Below, one piece after another: positions 17,105 to 26,015 of a DNA stretch of 64,000 bases. Positions within the stretch are counted from its first letter, which is position 1. Each line of letters opens with the position of its first letter. This stretch comes from an uncultured Bacteroidales bacterium (GTDB taxonomy: Bacteria; Bacteroidota; Bacteroidia; Bacteroidales; UBA932): positions 1-64,000 of the forward strand of contig ONCE01000006.1 of NCBI GenBank assembly GCA_900316245.1, written 5' to 3'. A program made the translations under genes and the position numbers. The notes beneath the pieces are model-generated. The model worked only from the letters and a program-made list of their open reading frames with translations. It had not been told where the DNA came from and did no database searches.

Positions 17105-17649
17105 TAGATAACCGGGTAATCCTTTTTGGCGTTGTCTTCGGCCAGATACTCTCTCTTGCCGAAGCCCAGCATACCGGCAATGAGGGAAGCCGGGAACACG
17201 CGCACCTGCTGGTTGAAACGGGTTACGGTATCGTTGAAGGTCATACGGGCCAGACGGACGTTTTCTTCGTAGGTCTGGATGCTCTGCATGGTCTGCTGGT
17301 AATTCTGGTTGGCCTTGAGGTCCGGGTAGGCCTCGGCTACGGCAATGAGTTTGGCCGAAATCTCCTTCAGGGCCTGTTCATTGGCGTCAATCTCGGCCGG
17401 AGTAGGGGCGGCCGAAGAGGTGATTTTACGGGCATCCACAACCTTCTGGAGGGTATCGGCCTCATAGGAGGCGTACTCGCGGGTGAGTTTGACCAGGGCC
17501 TGCAGGGCATCGTAACGGCTGACTTGCTGTACGTTGATTTGCTTAAGGGCGTTGTTGCAGAGTTCGTCGCTCTTGACGAGTCTGTTCTGGACAGAAATAA
17601 CCCACAAAACCAGAATGGCTACAATGGCGATAACGATAATGAGAGTCAT
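17104..17649 (-). CDS. LemA family protein
   Basis: 181 residues. One N-terminal membrane helix (MTLIIVIAIVAILVLWV) is followed by the long helical LemA domain with QNRLVKSDELCNNALKQINV and the conserved NQQVRVFPASLIAGMLGF near the C-terminus. The start is at 17649, not at upstream in-frame ATGs, because the membrane helix begins there and the -7 promoter element lies at 17672-17679. LemA proteins are widespread helical envelope proteins without a firm function. The gene is co-transcribed with the DUF2207 gene. Confidence 0.93.
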   Translation of the reverse strand: MTLIIVIAIVAILVLWVISVQNRLVKSDELCNNALKQINVQQVSRYDALQALVKLTREYASYEADTLQKVVDARKITSSAAPTPAEIDANEQALKEISAKLIAVAEAYPDLKANQNYQQTMQSIQTYEENVRLARMTFNDTVTRFNQQVRVFPASLIAGMLGFGKREYLAEDNAKKDYPVI

Positions 17650-17671
17650 AGCGTAAAAGTGTTTATTAATA

Positions 17672-17702
17672 CAAATATCTGAAAAAAGTGTATATTTGTC
17701 AA
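17672..17702. promoter_or_regulatory. Overlapping divergent promoters, lemA and DUF975 genes
   Basis: On the plus strand TATATTTG at 17691-17698 is the -7 box for the DUF975 gene (ATG at 17720). On the minus strand GATATTTG (complement of 17672-17679) with TTG 20 bases upstream (complement of 17700-17702) is the promoter of the lemA operon. The -33 element of one lies beside the -7 box of the other, so the two transcripts probably compete for polymerase. Confidence 0.55.
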
Positions 17703-17719
17703 TAAAAATATTCAGAAAG

Positions 17720-18445
17720 ATGAAAAGCAATACCTATTTCAAGGACTCTGCCCTGGCCGCCCTGCGCGGAAACTGGGGAAAAGCCGTTCTGGCCACTCTT
17801 ATCATTTGTGTCATTGCCTGTGTCTTCACCAGCCCTGCCGTTTACACTTCCTACAGGGCCCAGGAATTTATGGAGGGCTATTCCTACACTTCCATTTCCG
17901 ATATGGTAGCCCTGGCCGCGGATCCGGACTTTGAGGCTTTGACCCAGCAGTCCAATGGCACATCGGCCCTTACCCTTCTGGTGGAAATCTTTCTGCTGCT
18001 TCCCCTGCAGGTGGGATTCATCAACGCTTTCCGCAAACTGCTTGTAAAACTGGATACCAATATCATTGGGAATACCTTTGATTTCAGCAACTACTGGCGC
18101 AAGGTAGGAGGTATGGTCTGGATGAGTCTGTTGACCTTCTTCTGGAGCCTGCTTTTCATCATCCCCGGTATTATCAAGGCTTTCTCTTATGCGATGACTC
18201 CCTTTATCCTGGATGAGTATCCGGAACTCACTCCCGTTGAAGCCATCCACCGCAGCCGTATGATGATGAAGGGTCACAAGTTCGACCTCTTCTGGCTGTA
18301 TCTGAGCTTCATCGGATGGTCCATCCTCTGCCTCTTCACCTGCGGTATCGGATTCCTCTGGCTCGCCCCTTATGTGCAGACGGCCGAAGCAGCCTTTTAC
18401 GAAGAGGTAAAGGCCGAATACGACATTAACGGAGGATTATACTAG
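17720..18445 (+). CDS. DUF975-family integral membrane protein
   Basis: 241 residues with about five to six hydrophobic segments. The opening MKSNTYFKDSALAALRGNWGKAVLATLI is typical of DUF975, and the central helices include GNTFDFSNYWRKVGGMVWMS and a conserved PFILDEYPELTPVEAIHRSRMMMKG-type block. The start is at 17720, where the conserved block begins; the in-frame ATG at 17696 lies in the promoter. Function is unknown, and related proteins are general membrane proteins. It is convergent with the GH2 gene and overlaps it by four bases. Confidence 0.88.
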   Translation: MKSNTYFKDSALAALRGNWGKAVLATLIICVIACVFTSPAVYTSYRAQEFMEGYSYTSISDMVALAADPDFEALTQQSNGTSALTLLVEIFLLLPLQVGFINAFRKLLVKLDTNIIGNTFDFSNYWRKVGGMVWMSLLTFFWSLLFIIPGIIKAFSYAMTPFILDEYPELTPVEAIHRSRMMMKGHKFDLFWLYLSFIGWSILCLFTCGIGFLWLAPYVQTAEAAFYEEVKAEYDINGGLY

Positions 18446-20898
18446 AGAACTCCGTTCCAACCGGAGAAGCCCCACTGGGCCACCTGATAGCCTTCAGGCA
18501 CGGAGCACAGTACGGTACGGCTCTCTCCCGGAACAAGCGCAAAGAAATTCTCGGACCAAAGGACGGCTGGAATCAGCTGTCCTTTTTCGTCCAGTGCCTT
18601 GAGGATGTTCTGGTAGGCTATCACCTGGGAGTGGTTGGTGAGGGTCACGAAGAAGCCTCCTTCGGCCGGTCCCACCTCCATGGAGAGCTTGGCCTCCGGC
18701 AGGTTGGTTACAAACGAGAGGTCTCCGTATTCCTTGATGGGGGAGATGTACCAGTTGCTCTTTTCCCAGTCGTAGACATTGTCCTTGGCGGGGATGCAAT
18801 AGAAGTTGCGGGCCACCTCATTCTCTTCTCCCAGTCTCAGTTCCAGGTTGATGAAGCAGGGGCCTTCGATGCCCTCGAACAGCTTCACGGGCTTGCGGGG
18901 AACCATATGGGCGGGAGCCTCCTCCATTCGGATGAGCTGGGAATCCGGGCCGAAGACCTGGAGGGTGGCATCGTATACGGCTTCCGGCATGGCGTCGTTG
19001 ACGGCGTATACGGCGTGCTCCTCATAGTTATAGATGAGCTGGTAGGGGGCCAGGGCCGCCTGGGTACCGTAGTAGCCGGCGGTGGGGGCCTTGTACCAGT
19101 CGTAGAGCTGCCAGTAGAGGGACGGCCAGGCGCTGTTGAGCATCCACTGGACAATGCCGGTGGCGTGGTCAATGTGGCAGCGGAAGGCCTCGAACATGGC
19201 ACGGGTGCCGTCGTAGTCGGCGGCGTGGGCCTTGCGCACAAAGTCCTCCACGTCCGTAGCGGCACCGTATTCGCCGGCAATTACGCCTAATAGAGTGGAA
19301 GGGTTCATCTGCTTTCCTCTCACGCAGTGCTTGTTCCAGACTTCACCGGTGACGGGCCAGAGGTTCTCCTCGCCAATCATCCGGCGTACGTTCTCCATCT
19401 GGGGAATATTCAGGCCAATTCCGGTCTCCGTGTTGAAGCCGTAGGCACCGCCCATACGCTTGTCAATGTACCAGTAGTCCGGACCTACATACTCGTAGGG
19501 ACCTTCCATCTTGGTGCCCGAAGGACCGGAGAGGGTGCTGGTGCGGTTGGCTGCCGAGCAGATATAGGGCCGATATTCAAGCTTGTCATAAAGCTCCAGG
19601 TAACGGGCTTCCAGGGTAGGGTTGGGCAGCATATCGGAGCCGGTGAGCCAGCCGATGATGGCCGGGTGGTTGCGAAGGCGGATGAGCTGGTCGTGGAAGT
19701 AGCGGACGGCCAGGTCTTCCAGTTCCTCACCCATAATGCAGCCGTACTTGGGATCTCCGGGAAGGCCGCACTGTCCGGGCCATTCCCACAGGCAGCTCCA
19801 ACCCACCAGGTTCAGGATACCCAGGGAGTCGCAATAATCGTAAACGGTATCGTCCAGGCCCCAGATGTTCTCGAAGCGGATGCCGTTGAGGCCCATATTG
19901 CGTACCAGCTGGAGCTGGTTCAGGATGGTCTCAGGGGTGTCCTGCATAAACATATCGTCGGTCCAGCCGGCGGCCTTGAAGAGAATCTTCCGGCCGTTGA
20001 GCACAAACTGACGGTGGCCCAGGGAATCCACATCTCCCGTGATGCTGCGAAGGCCGAAGCGGACGTCTTTCTTATGGGACTGGCCGAAGGACATCTCCAG
20101 GTGATAGAGTTCCGGAGTACCCATATCGTAGGTCCACCAGATGCGGGGGTTCTCCACCTTCTCGCGCTTCTGCACGGTCACGGTCTGTCCGGGCTGCAGG
20201 GATACGTTCTGGTAGAAACGGCCGCCCTCGTATCGGCCCCGGAGCATTCCGCTCACGGGCTTGTCGCTGCGGTTTACCAGGGTGGTGGTTACCAGGATGG
20301 AGGCCTGGGTCAGGTCCTCGGAAAGTTCGGGCTTGACAAAGACATCCTGCACTTCCACGTCCTTGGTATTGATGAGCGTGACCGGAGCTACAATGCCCAT
20401 AAACTCGTCCAGGGCGTGCGGGTTCCAGTCCACAAAGCCGTGGTTGAGGCTTCCCCAGGGAGACTTGTGCGTGCGAACTTCCAGTTTGTTGTGCTTCTGC
20501 ACCAGCGGGGTAACATCCCATTCGCGGACGGAGAAAACGCCCAGCGTAGTATCTGCACTGGCCACCAGGGTGCCGTTGAGCACGATATCGGCCGAATAGC
20601 CAATGCCGCCCATCTTCAGAATCTGATGTCCTTCCTGGCCCTCGAATTCCGTGGTGAAGGTCCAGGTGGTATCGAACTGGGTCTTGTCCAGATTGAAGAA
20701 ATTGAGCTCGTCCAGCGGGTTCTCTCCAAACTCTCCGGCGGCGTTGAGGGCACCGGCTACCGTGGTAGGGACTTTTACGTCGTACACGGTGGCACTGCCG
20801 GCCTGCTGAAGCTGCCAGTTGGTGAGTTTAAGTTCTGAGGGAGTGGGATGGCCGCAAGCGGCAATCGCAAGAACCAGGAAAAGGGACAAGCGTTTCAT
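18442..20898 (-). CDS. Glycoside hydrolase family 2 lipoprotein (exo-beta-glucosaminidase/beta-mannosidase-like)
   Basis: 818 residues. A lipoprotein signal (LVLAIAACGHP, Cys near residue 15) precedes a GH2 sugar-binding jelly-roll domain, Ig-like domains, a TIM-barrel catalytic domain (about 300-620) and a C-terminal Ig-like region. IIGWLTGSDMLPNP resembles the acid/base region of exo-beta-D-glucosaminidases (GSDxxP), and GFNTETGIGLN resembles their nucleophile motif, with Glu as the likely nucleophile. The activity is therefore better guessed as exo-beta-glucosaminidase or mannosidase than galactosidase. It sits at the cell surface or in the periplasm and has no SusCD or other carbohydrate genes around it. 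Confidence 0.85.
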   Translation of the reverse strand: MKRLSLFLVLAIAACGHPTPSELKLTNWQLQQAGSATVYDVKVPTTVAGALNAAGEFGENPLDELNFFNLDKTQFDTTWTFTTEFEGQEGHQILKMGGIGYSADIVLNGTLVASADTTLGVFSVREWDVTPLVQKHNKLEVRTHKSPWGSLNHGFVDWNPHALDEFMGIVAPVTLINTKDVEVQDVFVKPELSEDLTQASILVTTTLVNRSDKPVSGMLRGRYEGGRFYQNVSLQPGQTVTVQKREKVENPRIWWTYDMGTPELYHLEMSFGQSHKKDVRFGLRSITGDVDSLGHRQFVLNGRKILFKAAGWTDDMFMQDTPETILNQLQLVRNMGLNGIRFENIWGLDDTVYDYCDSLGILNLVGWSCLWEWPGQCGLPGDPKYGCIMGEELEDLAVRYFHDQLIRLRNHPAIIGWLTGSDMLPNPTLEARYLELYDKLEYRPYICSAANRTSTLSGPSGTKMEGPYEYVGPDYWYIDKRMGGAYGFNTETGIGLNIPQMENVRRMIGEENLWPVTGEVWNKHCVRGKQMNPSTLLGVIAGEYGAATDVEDFVRKAHAADYDGTRAMFEAFRCHIDHATGIVQWMLNSAWPSLYWQLYDWYKAPTAGYYGTQAALAPYQLIYNYEEHAVYAVNDAMPEAVYDATLQVFGPDSQLIRMEEAPAHMVPRKPVKLFEGIEGPCFINLELRLGEENEVARNFYCIPAKDNVYDWEKSNWYISPIKEYGDLSFVTNLPEAKLSMEVGPAEGGFFVTLTNHSQVIAYQNILKALDEKGQLIPAVLWSENFFALVPGESRTVLCSVPEGYQVAQWGFSGWNGVL

Positions 20899-20915
20899 AA
20901 GGGATGCTAAGTTTG

Positions 20916-21401
20916 TTATAAGTAAAGTATGCCCTCCGGGATGGTGAGGGACAGAATATGCTTGTTTTCGTCTACGGCCAGAACCAGGTCTTCGTGGAAA
21001 GGGAGGAGGACCTCGTTTCCGTCCGGACGTTTTACCCAGAGGCAGGTATTGCCGGGGATGTCTTCAAAGTCGGAGACTTCTCCCACCTGAACGCCGTCCT
21101 GGTTCAAGACCGTCCAGCCGGTGAAGTCTTCTTCTTCATCTTCCTCGAAATAGTCTGCATACACGTCGGCCCCGGTGAGTTCGTCGGCGTCCTTGAGGTT
21201 GCGGACTCCGGTGATCTGAACCAGTGCGCGGTTACTGCCCTTGGGGGTGAAAGATTCAAAATAGAAAGGAACCGGTAATCCATCGAATTCGATGAATACC
21301 GGTTCCTGAAGGTCAATATCCTCTGGAAGGATGTCGAAAAGGCTCAGGATGAGCCCGCCATCCGTCCCGTTGGACTTAAGAACCTTGCCAATGCGGAGCA
21401 T
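20916..21401 (-). CDS. rimM: Ribosome maturation factor RimM, divergent
   Basis: 161 residues. An N-terminal RimM beta-barrel domain (MLRIGKVLKSNGTDGGLILS) includes the ALVQITGVRNLKDADELTGADVY stretch, and a PRC-barrel-like C-terminal domain follows. RimM binds S19 in the 30S head and assists 30S maturation. Identification rests on the domain order and on its place one base after rpsP, the conserved rpsP-rimM pairing. The start at 21401 follows from the rpsP stop codon. Sequence is divergent in the first loop, which is usual for Bacteroidota. Confidence 0.88.
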   Translation of the reverse strand: MLRIGKVLKSNGTDGGLILSLFDILPEDIDLQEPVFIEFDGLPVPFYFESFTPKGSNRALVQITGVRNLKDADELTGADVYADYFEEDEEEDFTGWTVLNQDGVQVGEVSDFEDIPGNTCLWVKRPDGNEVLLPFHEDLVLAVDENKHILSLTIPEGILYL

Positions 21402-21402
21402 T

Positions 21403-21984
21403 TTACTCTGCGGCGGGAGCCTCGGCGGGTTCTGCGGCAGCCTCTTCGGCAGCAGGAGCTTCCTCGGCAGCGGGAGCGGCCTCGGCGGCAGCTTCCTCGG
21501 CGGCCTTGCGGGCAGCCTCTTCGGCCTCTGCCTTCTTGGCAGCGATGGCCTTGGCACGGGCTTCGTTCACCTCTACCTCGGCAGCCTTAGCGGCCTTGGC
21601 CTTGGCGATCTCGTCATTCTTGATGCCGGCCTTCTTGTCGGCGATCTTCTTGTCGCGCTCCTCTTTCCAAGCGGCGAACTTGGCGTCGGCCTGGGCCTCG
21701 GTCAGGGCACCCTTGGCAACACCCTCGGACAGGTGCTTGCGAAGGAGGATACCTTCGTAGGAGAGAATGCGGCGAGCAACCAGCGTGGGCTGGGCACCTA
21801 CCTTGAGCCAAGCCAGAGCCTTGTCACCATCCAGAACGATGGTAGCAGGGTTGGTGTTGGGGTTGTAGGAACCAATCTGCTCGATGAACTTACCGTCGCG
21901 CGGTGCGCGGGAATCGGCCACAACAATGTGGAAGAATGCGAAATTCTTCTTACCGTGGCGCTGAAGTCTGATTTTAACAGCCAT
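21403..21984 (-). CDS. rpsP: 30S ribosomal protein S16 with long Ala/Glu-rich tail
   Basis: 193 residues. The S16 fold occupies about the first 80 ([20 protein letters not shown]; then [18 protein letters not shown]). A Lys-rich helical segment and an Ala/Glu-rich low-complexity tail (about 150-193) follow. Bacterial S16 is normally 80-90 residues; Bacteroidota versions carry such tails. A -7 box TATCTTTG lies on the minus strand at 22047-22054, giving a leader of about 55 bases. Forms an operon with rimM. Confidence 0.97.
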   Translation of the reverse strand: MAVKIRLQRHGKKNFAFFHIVVADSRAPRDGKFIEQIGSYNPNTNPATIVLDGDKALAWLKVGAQPTLVARRILSYEGILLRKHLSEGVAKGALTEAQADAKFAAWKEERDKKIADKKAGIKNDEIAKAKAAKAAEVEVNEARAKAIAAKKAEAEEAARKAAEEAAAEAAPAAEEAPAAEEAAAEPAEAPAAE

Positions 21985-22129
21985 TGTGAATCTGTTTTTT
22001 TAAATAATTAATAATTTGCGTATTGCTCCCAACTCGTGAAAGCTCGCAAAGATAGCAAAAATATTTTTATCTACGATAATTTTTTTTCCACTGCCACGAA
22101 CTGGGGCCCTTTTGCATCTTTAAAATGTT

Positions 22130-22687
22130 ATGAAAAAATTATTGATTGCCCTTTCTGCCCTGGCGCTTCTGGCCGGCACAGCCACGGCGCAGGACCACCC
22201 GCACGAAATTAACGTCTTCCTGGGTGGGTTCAATTCCCAGTTCCTGGGTTACAAAGTCAACGTGGACTATAGCATGGACCTGTATGCCCTGTATGAGCCC
22301 CAGACCTCTGTTACCACGGGCCCCGTTCTCACGATGGATTACAACTACTCCATCCTCAAATGGCTTAGCGTGGGTGCCCAGTTCCATTACAACCACCTGA
22401 CGGTAAGGACGGTGGAAAGGATCAACAATGCCTATGGACAGTCTTCCCGGAATATGTTCAGTTTCCTCCCCGAGGTAAAACTGCGCATCCCCAGTCCGGC
22501 TCACTTCCGCCTTTACGGCAAGGCCGCAATAGGTGTCTCCTTTGCCCCGCAGTTTGCCACCCGCTTTGCCTACGACCTGGTACCCATCGGTTTTGAATGG
22601 GCCGGGCAGCGTGTTTACGGCACCGCCGAGCTGGTCTATGGCAGCATAGTCAAGGGCGGCCGCATAGGCATTGGTTTCAGGTTTTAA
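22130..22687 (+). CDS. Outer-membrane beta-barrel protein, small
   Basis: 185 residues with a clear signal peptide (cleavage after ATAQ, about residue 21). The rest is dominated by alternating hydrophobic strands and ends in an aromatic residue (GIGFRF), the C-terminal signature of outer membrane barrels. Length suits an eight-stranded barrel. No specific family is recognised. It is followed after 12 bases by a lipoprotein gene, so the two may form a small envelope operon. Confidence 0.7.
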   Translation: MKKLLIALSALALLAGTATAQDHPHEINVFLGGFNSQFLGYKVNVDYSMDLYALYEPQTSVTTGPVLTMDYNYSILKWLSVGAQFHYNHLTVRTVERINNAYGQSSRNMFSFLPEVKLRIPSPAHFRLYGKAAIGVSFAPQFATRFAYDLVPIGFEWAGQRVYGTAELVYGSIVKGGRIGIGFRF

Positions 22688-22699
22688 TCACAGAGCGTT

Positions 22700-23278
22700 A
22701 TGAAAAAGATTCTATATCTGTTTGCAGCAGCCGTACTGGCTCTGAGCGCCTGCTCCAAAGGCGACAAGGTGGGAGGTCACGACAGCTATTACACCTCTCC
22801 CGGAGGCCACTATATGATGCACATACCCGCCCAACTCATTACCAGCGCCCTGGAGGACCTGGAAATTGCCTGCGAAATGGGCAAGTCGGAAGTGGACTGG
22901 GCCAGCCTCCTCCACGGAATGAAAATCGAGGAGATAGAGGTCAATATGTGGTACCTGAGTTTCAAGGGCCTTTTCCCCTTTGACAATATGTTCTACCAGA
23001 CCGAATTTACCATGGTGGCCATTAAGCTCAATGAAGACGACCGGTATGCCAACTGGGATGTCACCATCAACGGCAGCCGTACCGAGCGGGAAGACTATCG
23101 CTGCACTTTCGAAAGTCTGGGCTCCATAATCTACATGGCCGAGAACGTAACAGAAGGCTGGGATATGCTCTATGGCCGCCTGTCTATGCTGGTCTTCAAC
23201 AAGGACGGCAAGAAGGACGGCTGTATGCTCACTTTCGACGGGTCCCCTTCCGAGGCCCAGTTTGTGCGGGGATTATAA
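22700..23278 (+). CDS. Hypothetical lipoprotein
   Basis: 192 residues with a standard lipoprotein signal (AVLALSACSKGD, Cys at 18). The mature part has no recognised domain; it is rich in aromatic and acidic residues and contains an AQLITSALEDLEIACEMG helix. It lies in the same direction as the barrel protein at 22130-22687, 12 bases downstream, and ends just before the tRNA-Leu promoter. Function unknown. Confidence 0.7.
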   Translation: MKKILYLFAAAVLALSACSKGDKVGGHDSYYTSPGGHYMMHIPAQLITSALEDLEIACEMGKSEVDWASLLHGMKIEEIEVNMWYLSFKGLFPFDNMFYQTEFTMVAIKLNEDDRYANWDVTINGSRTEREDYRCTFESLGSIIYMAENVTEGWDMLYGRLSMLVFNKDGKKDGCMLTFDGSPSEAQFVRGL

Positions 23279-23294
23279 ATAATTGCCCAAAAGT

Positions 23295-23325
23295 TTTGGG
23301 ATTTCAAAAATGTATCTTATCTTTG
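23295..23325 (+). promoter_or_regulatory. Promoter of tRNA-Leu
   Basis: TTTG at 23295-23298, a 19-base spacer, and TATCTTTG at 23318-23325: a perfect match to the Bacteroidota -33/-7 consensus. The tRNA begins 16 bases downstream at 23341. Confidence 0.85.
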
Positions 23326-23340
23326 CAGTCCCAAACTCTT

Positions 23341-23423
23341 GCGGATGTGGTGAAATGGTAGACACGCCACTTTGAGGGGGTGGTGGGCATTAGCCCGTGG
23401 AAGTTCGACTCTTCTCATCCGCA
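23341..23423 (+). tRNA. tRNA-Leu (GAG)
   Basis: The acceptor stem GCGGATG pairs with CATCCGC and the discriminator base is A; CCA is not encoded. The anticodon arm is CCACT, loop TTGAGGG, GGTGG, giving anticodon GAG, which reads CUC/CUU leucine codons. A long variable arm is present, as expected for a class II tRNA, and the T-arm contains TTCGACT. A strong promoter precedes it and a terminator follows at 23427-23460. Confidence 0.96.
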
Positions 23424-23426
23424 CAA

Positions 23427-23460
23427 AAAAATCCAGGCTGAAAAGCCTGGCTTTTTTCGT
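23427..23460. terminator. Bidirectional intrinsic terminator after tRNA-Leu
   Basis: A perfect stem CCAGGCT-GAAA-AGCCTGG is flanked by As on the left and six Ts on the right. It terminates tRNA-Leu on the plus strand and the fimbrillin operon (last gene stop at 23471) on the minus strand. Confidence 0.9.
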
Positions 23461-23470
23461 TTAATACCGT

Positions 23471-25999
23471 TTATTTAAGTTGGATGTAGGCGCGGAAGCC
23501 CTTCATCACACTGTCATCGGCCGGGAAGGACATGGATCCATCACCGGTGAAGAAGAGGATGTTCTTGTCCCGGGGCGTGAAGCTGACGGGGTTGATGACC
23601 GGAATGAACTTCACCGCCGTGGTTTTGGTCGTGGTGGTGTTATTGTTGATGACCACATCTCCAAACCGGGGATTCTCTACGTCTGCGGCGGGCTTAATCA
23701 GATAAGGCGTTCCTGCATCCATGGAGGTGACAGCAGTAAAACCGAGCTGAAGCGCGCCGTTATCATTGGTGGAGGAGGTTAGCTTCTTGACAACCACACC
23801 GGCGCCAAAGACGCTGGTAACCATCGTCTCACTGATGGCAAACGGGGCGCAGAAGCTGTTCCATTTGCCGCCCTTGAGTGTGCGGCCCAGCATCACGGTA
23901 TGCGTTTTCCCGTTTTCCTTTTCGATGATATCGGCACTGCTGTCACTGTCCTGCAAATATAGCAGGCCGTTGTATGAGATGTACACGAGAGTAACGTCCG
24001 AATCAAGCGTTGCTTTGCTCACGTTGAGGGTGTAGTGGTCATTGGTGCCGCTTACTCCAGTACCGTTAAGGGTCCCGTGATTGGCAGTATAGGAGGCTAC
24101 CGGCACTCCTTTACTCAGAAGCAATTTCACATCCTGATCCTCTGCACCCCACGCCCACGAGTTGATGCCGGTTTTTATGCCGGGATTTTCAGAATAGGCG
24201 GTGATTCCGGAAACGTTGTAAACGGTTTCCGTTCCATCCAGTTGAACCGTAACGCCGTCACTTCCATCAATGCAGTACCGCCTCATACCCTGAGCCTTTA
24301 CAGAGCCGTTATTCAGCAACGGGTTCAGATTAAAGCTCGGCATGTAATAGCAGTTTGTAATGCTAACGCTTGCCGCGTCACTTCCTCCCACAAACAGGTA
24401 ATACTGCTCACTGTACACACTACTCTCCGGTTTTCCGTTGGCATACAACAAGACCATTCCAAACACGCAGTCTTCAATAGTAACTTGAGCCCCAGCCTGC
24501 GCAAAACCCACAAAGCCGCCGCCTTCGTAACCGGAGTTATACTGGATAATGTTAGGGCCTTCCAGAGAACAGCCCCTGATGGTGAGCTTCGCATAGGCAT
24601 TGACCCTGCCCACGAAAGAGCCCGCATCGATGTCCTTCGCATAACTGGAACGGATGGTGAGACTGATGGTCTTACAGTTCTCAATAAGATTTTGGTCACC
24701 CATCACAAAACTGGTAATGCCAGCGGGACGCATCCCGGAAGTCTTGACACTTCCCGCCAGGACCAGGTTCTTGATGGTGGCATTCTGGATGCAGGCAAAG
24801 GGTGCTATATGGCTGCCACTGCCTTCAAGATCCAGGGTCAAGGTGTTTCCATTTCCATCCAAGGTGCCGCTGAAAGGTTTTTGCTGGCCTGCGCCGTCTC
24901 CGCTATACTCTCCAATCATCTTGTGAATCTTCACATTGTCGGTCAGTCGGAAATACTTCTCGGCAAAGGTATCTCCCAAAGAGACCCGATACATCAGATA
25001 ATTCCAGTTATCAATGGAAGCTATCAAATAAGGAGAGCCACTCGTTCCCGCACCTTCGAAAGGAGTTATGTCATACAGAATGGGGACCGCCTCGTTACCA
25101 ACCACTTCCCACTGTCCTCCAAGGTTGGTGACCAAATCGCTGGCACTCTTCGAAGAAGCATCAGTTCCCTGTCCCTGCCACGTACCCATAGAAGTGACAT
25201 AGTAACAATTGTTCAAAGAGAGCGAACCTGAGGATTCCACCCGCACAAGCGTAGCGCAATGGGTCGTGGTCACATCCACCTCTGAAGGTTTAAAAAGGCA
25301 GTTCTTGAGGGTAACCTTTCCGTCGGCCTTTCCCACCAGGCCGCCACTATAGTCTACCCAAGCCGCTTCGGACATCTTTCCATCGAAACGGCAATTTTCC
25401 AAAGTCAAGTCTGAATCAGAGCCGTACGCCTCTGCGACTATACCGCCATTGTACGCGTCCTTATAATCTCTGGGGCCGGTGGTATTTACATGGGTACTTA
25501 CCCAGCAATTGCGGATAACGACCTTGCCGCTTACGCGCGCCACCAGACCTGCGAGATACTGCCTGTAAGTCTGTGCGATTCCTACGACATGCAGGTTTTG
25601 GATAACGGCGCCATCTCCCACATAACGGAACGGAGCCAGATGCTCCAAAGCCTTACCGCTACCCTGTTTCTCAGCACTGGCATAACTTGTAAAAGTTAGG
25701 GTGTGACCATCTCCGTCAAAAATCCCTCTGAAAGGATAATCAGAATGCCAGCCCACCACGTTATCGTAAGTATACCCATCTTCCACCGAAATATCGGCCA
25801 CAAGCCTGAAGTATTTTCCCGCATGGTCCGTTTTTTCGTAAAAGGAATCTTCATACAACTGCTTCCAGTCTGACGCAGACTTGATCAGATACGGATTGTC
25901 CGCTGTTCCATTTCCATCATATGCGAAAGTGCGCTGGGCACCCATAACCAAAAGGAGCGCTGTCAAAAGGAATTGTATCTTTTTCATATTCTTGTTCAT
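23471..25999 (-). CDS. Large secreted repeat protein (beta-helix/GLUG-like)
   Basis: 842 residues. A signal peptide (cleavage near GAQRTFA-YDG) is followed by two related modules: GNGTADNPYLIKSASDWKQL near residue 29 and GAGTSGSPYLIASIDNWNYL near 316. Each leads into a run of beta-helix-like repeats with phrases such as ENCRFDGKM, LKNCLFK and LTIRGCSLEG. The C-terminal third (about 640-842) is a beta-sandwich-like region ending VMKGFRAYIQLK. Either of two close ATGs (25999 or 25987) could be the start. Large beta-helix surface proteins of this kind follow fimbrillin-like genes in many Bacteroidales and may be adhesins. Last gene of a three-gene operon. Confidence 0.8.
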   Translation of the reverse strand: MNKNMKKIQFLLTALLLVMGAQRTFAYDGNGTADNPYLIKSASDWKQLYEDSFYEKTDHAGKYFRLVADISVEDGYTYDNVVGWHSDYPFRGIFDGDGHTLTFTSYASAEKQGSGKALEHLAPFRYVGDGAVIQNLHVVGIAQTYRQYLAGLVARVSGKVVIRNCWVSTHVNTTGPRDYKDAYNGGIVAEAYGSDSDLTLENCRFDGKMSEAAWVDYSGGLVGKADGKVTLKNCLFKPSEVDVTTTHCATLVRVESSGSLSLNNCYYVTSMGTWQGQGTDASSKSASDLVTNLGGQWEVVGNEAVPILYDITPFEGAGTSGSPYLIASIDNWNYLMYRVSLGDTFAEKYFRLTDNVKIHKMIGEYSGDGAGQQKPFSGTLDGNGNTLTLDLEGSGSHIAPFACIQNATIKNLVLAGSVKTSGMRPAGITSFVMGDQNLIENCKTISLTIRSSYAKDIDAGSFVGRVNAYAKLTIRGCSLEGPNIIQYNSGYEGGGFVGFAQAGAQVTIEDCVFGMVLLYANGKPESSVYSEQYYLFVGGSDAASVSITNCYYMPSFNLNPLLNNGSVKAQGMRRYCIDGSDGVTVQLDGTETVYNVSGITAYSENPGIKTGINSWAWGAEDQDVKLLLSKGVPVASYTANHGTLNGTGVSGTNDHYTLNVSKATLDSDVTLVYISYNGLLYLQDSDSSADIIEKENGKTHTVMLGRTLKGGKWNSFCAPFAISETMVTSVFGAGVVVKKLTSSTNDNGALQLGFTAVTSMDAGTPYLIKPAADVENPRFGDVVINNNTTTTKTTAVKFIPVINPVSFTPRDKNILFFTGDGSMSFPADDSVMKGFRAYIQLK

Positions 26000-26015
26000 C
26001 TTAGGTTAAGAACTG